From positions 62,001-126,000 of the forward strand of contig CATKHW010000372.1 in the NCBI GenBank assembly GCA_949752795.1: 64,000 bases of DNA, written 5' to 3'. The stretch's first letter is position 1. The number at the start of each line of letters is the position of its first letter. The translations under genes were made by a program, and so were the position numbers. Shown in pieces: positions 60,278-64,000 of this stretch. The DNA comes from Hyperoodon ampullatus. Lineage: Eukaryota > Chordata > Mammalia > Artiodactyla > Ziphiidae. The notes below the pieces were generated by a model. That model was not told the DNA's origin. It saw only the letters and a program-made list of their open reading frames with translations, and did not search any database.

Positions 60278-60382
60278 TTTAGGTAATTCATACGAGCAGC
60301 AAATCTTGAGAACCGGCCCAATAACGGGAACAAACGTATTTTACACAGATAAAGTGGGGCAATTCATATGTTAAAAGAACAT

Positions 60383-60404
60383 GAATATATATATATATAT
60401 ATAT
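60383..60404. repeat. (TA)n microsatellite
   Basis: About 10 TA units just beyond the 3' end of the FTL retrocopy. Confidence 0.9.
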
Positions 60405-60447
60405 TTCTTTTTTTCTCTTTATTCTGTTTGTGTTTCAACTAGGCTTT

Positions 60448-61358
60448 TTTTTTCCTTCTGCAAAAAGCGTTATTGTTTCCATTTGGTCCAAGGCTTGGGA
60501 AAGGGCTCCAGGGCGGTTACAAAGCTGCCTAGTGGCTGCAGAGCTGGGCTTCAGGCAGAAGCTCTGACGCCAGAGGGGCTCCTCAGAGGCCGCTGGACGT
60601 CAGAGACTCCTGTTTGTGCTCGAGCGTGAGCCTTTCGAAAAGATACTCGCCCAGCACAGCCTGCGGACCAGCCAGCCTGCGGAGGTTGGTCAGGTGGTTG
60701 CCCATCTTCCTGATGAGTTTCAGCTGCTCCTCCAGGAAGCGGCTCTCCAGGAAGTGGCTCTCCAGGAAGTCACAGAGGTGGGAGTCTGCGCGGGCAGGAC
60801 CCAGGGCGCGCAGATCCGATAGTGCCTGGTTCAGGTTCTTCTCCCTAAGAATGGCGGCTTGCACAGTGTCCTGGGTTTTACCCCACTCATCTTGAGAAGG
60901 CTTCCGCGCATCCTGGAAGAGGGCGCGGCCGCAGCACTTGTTTTGCATTTTCAAGAGTCGCTGGGCGCCCTCACACTTCTCTTCAGCCAGTTGGCGAAAA
61001 ATGCGGCCCCCATTGTCCAGAGCCCCACTGTTGCTGTGGAAATAGAAGCTTAGAGAGAGGTAAGTGTCCACAGATGCATGTTGAACAGGCGGTGGATGGC
61101 GGCCTCCACCTCGATGGAATAATTCTGACGAACGTGGGAACTCGTGGTTGATCAGTGATAAGGAGCTAAGCTCCAAAAACGGTGTTGGCCTGTCCTGGAG
61201 GCTGAGGGAGGATAGCTGAGTGGCTGATTCCAAAGGTTGCGACAGGAAGAAATGTTGGAGGGTGGTCGGGGGCTGGAGCAAGGAGCGTCCCTGGGTCTGT
61301 TCATTCCAAACACTGTTGAAGCAAAAGACAGATCTGCAGGACTGCTGAGTGCACTGCC
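60448..61358 (-). pseudogene. FTL-like: Ferritin light chain processed pseudogene
   Basis: Full-length minus-strand retrocopy of ferritin light chain mRNA, the non-catalytic subunit of the iron-storage shell. 5'UTR, coding region, 3'UTR with 'caagccttggaccaaatgg' and a short poly-A tail are all present, between 13-bp TSDs with one mismatch (TCAAATAGGCTTT at 61,359, TCAACTAGGCTTT at 60,435). The start codon has become ACG (61,143-61,145). A small deletion near 61,075 shifts the frame. Downstream the frame is open through [50 protein letters not shown] and [13 protein letters not shown] tandem 15-bp repeat near 60,730-60,774 adds five residues. The parental stop is lost, so the frame runs on to 60,583. 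Not functional as ferritin. Confidence 0.93.
61300..61329 (-). promoter_or_regulatory. Partial iron-responsive element in FTL retrocopy
   Basis: On the minus strand, TTTTGCTTCAACAGTGTTTGG contains the bulged C, the five-pair upper stem (TTCAA with TTGGA) and the CAGTGT loop that iron regulatory proteins bind in ferritin mRNAs. The lower stem is weakened by substitutions on its 3' side. It is an inherited feature of the retroposed mRNA. Confidence 0.7.
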
Positions 61359-61497
61359 TCAAATAGGCTTTGATATAAATGAACAAGAAGCCCAAGCAAG
61401 GACAAAACTTACCCTTCCCCCCACCAAAATAGCTGGTGATACTAGAATCTAGATCTGGGAAGGGATTCTTCCATTACTTTAACATTCCAAGCCACTA

Positions 61498-62165
61498 GAG
61501 CAGTGGTTCTCAAAGTATGGTCACCTTGTAAGCAAGCAGTACCCTATGGGGCCTTCCTAGGACAGACCCATCCCCCATAGCCTCTGCTGTAGTTCCTCTC
61601 TGAAGTCCTCAGATAATAGTATCTCAGGCATATTTCTTGAGTTTTCAGATGCTAAAAACCACCACCCAATGGAAGAAATTAACTCTTTGATGATGATGAG
61701 CACACAGCCCCCAGACCTTCTGGCACCTAAGGATGGATAATGTTACCTGCCCTGTGGCCTCAACATCAGCCAGTCAGATGATTGTGCACGAGCTGATCAC
61801 ATTCCCTGGGATGTCCCTCCCTCACGTGGCCTTTAAAAATGCTTTGCTGAAATCCTTTGGAGATTTCAGGGTTTTTGGAACACGGGCCACCCCTCTCCTT
61901 GCTCGATCCTGCAATAAACCTTTCTCTGCTCCAGACTGCAACCTTTCGGTTTGTTTGGCCTCACTGTGCTTCAGACACACGAACGTGCATTCGGTAACAA
62001 CCTGACCAGCTTTACCAGCGTCCCCTGATAATGTGTCAGATAGTCAAGTTTTAGGGCCCTGTCCCAGCCCTATGGAATCAGCAACTCTAGTGGGGCTCAG
62101 TGATCTCTGTTATAACTGGCCCTCCAGATGATTTTTATTCACCTTAAAGTTTGAAAATATCTGCC
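61498..62165 (+). repeat. MER5-like element split by an LTR-like segment
   Basis: 'gagcagtggttctcaaagt' opens a MER5-type element. The other end resumes near 62,030 ('ggaatcagcaactctagtgg', 'cctccagatgattttta') and closes near 62,165. The intervening 460 bp look like an insertion. Confidence 0.6.
61690..62010 (+). repeat. Possible solo LTR
   Basis: Has LTR-like composition: a CCTGCCCTGTGGCC block, a 'ggcctttaaaaatgctttgc' TATA-like region, then AATAAA in 'gcaataaacctttctctgc', about 70 bp of U5-like sequence and an ending 'cattcggtaaca'. It lies within the MER5-like element. The family is not recognised. Confidence 0.45.
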
Positions 62166-62639
62166 TTGTCAGCTGCCAAAGTGTCCACCAGCAGGTGAAG
62201 GGGAGAGACGCCTGGAAAAGATAGGGAGTAGCCAAGGCAAGTACAGCAGCATTTGCCGTGGTAGTAATGGAGAATGCCTTTTCTCCCCTGGTTGGCCCAG
62301 ACTAGTATCTGGGGGCAGTGGCAGGGTTATTTAGGATGCTTTCAATTTCAATGTAGAGTGACCTCTGTCCTGGTTTGCCAGGGACTTCCCCTGTGTGAGC
62401 ACTTAAAATCTCATCCTGGCAAACCCCTTAGCCCTGGATTTGAAAAACTTAGGAAATAACATGAAATTTAGGGGAAACATGATCTAGGTTTTGGGCAAGT
62501 CACAAGTGCTAATTAAAGCTAAGCAAGTATGGACAACATCTAGCCTTCTTTACCCCTTTGCAGGAAGGTAAATCTGATTGGGTGAAAGAACTTATTGTTA
62601 AGAAATCTTTGTAGAAACATCCCCTTCTGCTTAGTCCGC

Positions 62640-62815
62640 TGGTTCTCACTTCTGGCTAGACAATGGCATCGTCTGAGGAGATTTAAAATGATTTTATTGG
62701 TTTAGGATGACCAACTGTTGGTGTGAGGGTTTTTAAAAAGTGCTTCAGATGATTCTAATGTGCAGCCCAATTTAGGTGCCACTGCTTAAGCTTTTGAACC
62801 GCTGCTACATATTTT
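62640..62815 (+). repeat. MER5-class DNA transposon remnant
   Basis: 'gctggttctcacttctggct' at the left and 'cagatgattctaatgtgcag' toward the right, with a diverged middle. It is an old hAT-type non-autonomous element. From 62,165 to 62,640 nothing is recognised. Confidence 0.5.
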
Positions 62816-63050
62816 CACCTCATCTTCCTATGAGAATATCCAACTGTAGTTGGTTTGTTTTTTTTTTTCTTTTTCTTTTTTTAACTGTCTTATTATAAGA
62901 TTTACTGTCTTAAATAAGATTGAATGTACAGAAAATCCTGCTAGTCCATCTGGTATAGCTGGATCCTTAGAATAATATCGTTAAGATATATACCATTTCA
63001 GTATTGTGATTGGCCTTTTTCTTTTTTTTCTTTTTTTTTTTCTTTTTTGC

Positions 63051-64000
63051 TTTATAACAAATTTAATCAGTTATACATATACATATGTTCCCATATCCCC
63101 TCCCTTTTGCGTCTCCCTCCCACCCTCCCTATCCCACCCCTCCAGGCGGTCACAAAGCACCGAGCTGATCTCCCTGTGCTATGCAGCTGCTTCCCACTAG
63201 CTATCTACCTTACGTTTGGTAGTGTATATATGTCCATGCCGCTCTTTCACTTTGTCACAGCTTACCCTTCCCCCTCCCCATATCCTCAAGTCCATTCTCT
63301 AGTAGGTCTGTCTTTATTCCTGTCTTACCCCTATGTTCTTCATGACATTTTTTTCCTTAAATTCCATATATATGTGTCAGCATACAGTATTTGTCTTTCT
63401 CTTTCTGACTTACTTCACTCTGTATGACAGACTCTAGGTCCATCCACCTCATTACAAATAGCTCAATTTCTTTTCTTTTTATGGCTGAGTAATATTCCAT
63501 TGTATATATGTGCCACATCTTCTTTACCCATTCATCTGATGATGGACACTTAGGTTGTTTCCATCTCCGGGCTATTGTAAATAGGGCTGCTATGAACATT
63601 TTGGTACATGTCTCTTTTTGAATTATGGTTTTCTCAGGGTATATGCCCAGTAGTGGGATTGCTGGGTCATATGGTAGTTCTATTTGTAGTTTTTTAAGGA
63701 ACCTCCATACCGTTCTCCATAGTGGCTGTACCAATTCACATTCCCACCAGCAGTGCAAGAGTGTGCCCTTTTTTCCACACCCTCTCCAGCATTTATTGTT
63801 TGTAGATTTTTTAATGATGGCCATTCTGACTGGTGTGAGATGATATCTCATTGTAGTTTTGATTTGCATTTCTCTAATGAGTAAAGATGTTGAGCATCCT
63901 TTCATGTGTTTGTTGGCAGTCTGTATATCTTCTGTGGAGAAATGTCTATTTAGGTCTTCTGCCCATTTTTGGATTGGGTTGTTTGTTTTTTTGTTATTGA
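63051..64000 (-). mobile_element. Young L1, antisense, continues past window end
   Basis: T-rich tail copy at 63,018-63,050, a CT-rich 3'UTR nearly identical to the L1 at 35.6 kb, then ORF2 from its stop at 63,357 upward. The ORF2 C-terminus ([18 protein letters not shown], then a THIYGI ending) is intact and the frame remains open up to the window end, so the full extent of the element is not visible. Confidence 0.95.

Larger units (their letters stand above)
59811..60318 (+). repeat. MER5A-like DNA transposon, interrupted
   Basis: The left part, with 'tagaatcacctagggaac', 'cctagacctactgaatca' and 'tctctggggctgagacc', reads as MER5A. The element resumes near 60,286 with 'gtaattcatacgagcagc' and ends 'aatcttgagaacc'. 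It is split by a SINE and by an L1 tail. Confidence 0.75.

Overview
This window is mammalian nuclear DNA, almost certainly from a cetacean. The deciding evidence is about ten copies of the CHR-type tRNA-Glu-derived SINE (short form of about 200 bp and long form of about 330 bp), several with clean target-site duplications (TSDs), alongside young cetartiodactyl-type L1 elements and older mammal-wide repeats (MIR, MER2, MER5, MLT2-like LTRs). I see no complete, intact host gene. The window is gene-poor and dominated by retrotransposition.

Layout. 1-5,300: AT-rich low-complexity DNA and old LINE pieces. 5,800-6,420: a CpG island with promoter-like motifs and a degenerate coding-like stretch. 6,420-14,000: intron-like sequence with MIR and L1 fragments and one good candidate internal exon (13,744-13,882). 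14,700-23,700: six SINE and L1 insertions. 24,465-25,930: two ferritin heavy chain retrocopy remnants. 26,000-35,550: intergenic sequence with a SINE, MLT2-like LTRs and MER2 transposons. 35,557-38,734: a young 5'-truncated L1 whose ORF2 stays open over its whole preserved length. 41,400-44,100: L1 and SINE insertions.

44,493-58,235 is a full-length processed retrocopy of the O-GlcNAc transferase mRNA (OGT). It has 5'UTR, coding region, 3'UTR and poly-A between 10-bp TSDs, and only one net inserted base in a coding span otherwise of parental length. Its 3'UTR is split by a complete but inactivated betaretrovirus-like (class II) provirus at 49,208-57,496. The provirus has two LTRs, a tRNA-Lys3-type primer binding site, gag, pro with dUTPase, pol and env. 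Its env surface-subunit region holds a segment with the signature of an immunoglobulin-like domain, the most unusual observation here. The two gag-pro-pol frameshift sites can still be located.

58,246-64,000: an old MER5A element hit twice at one site, a ferritin light chain retrocopy that still carries part of its iron-responsive element, an LTR-like segment, and another young L1 that runs off the window end.

The elements do not form a pathway. What links them is LINE-1 machinery, which explains the SINEs and the OGT, FTH1-like and FTL retrocopies. Nesting gives a relative order: OGT retrocopy first, provirus later. All family names come from recognising sequence by eye; no database search was run.
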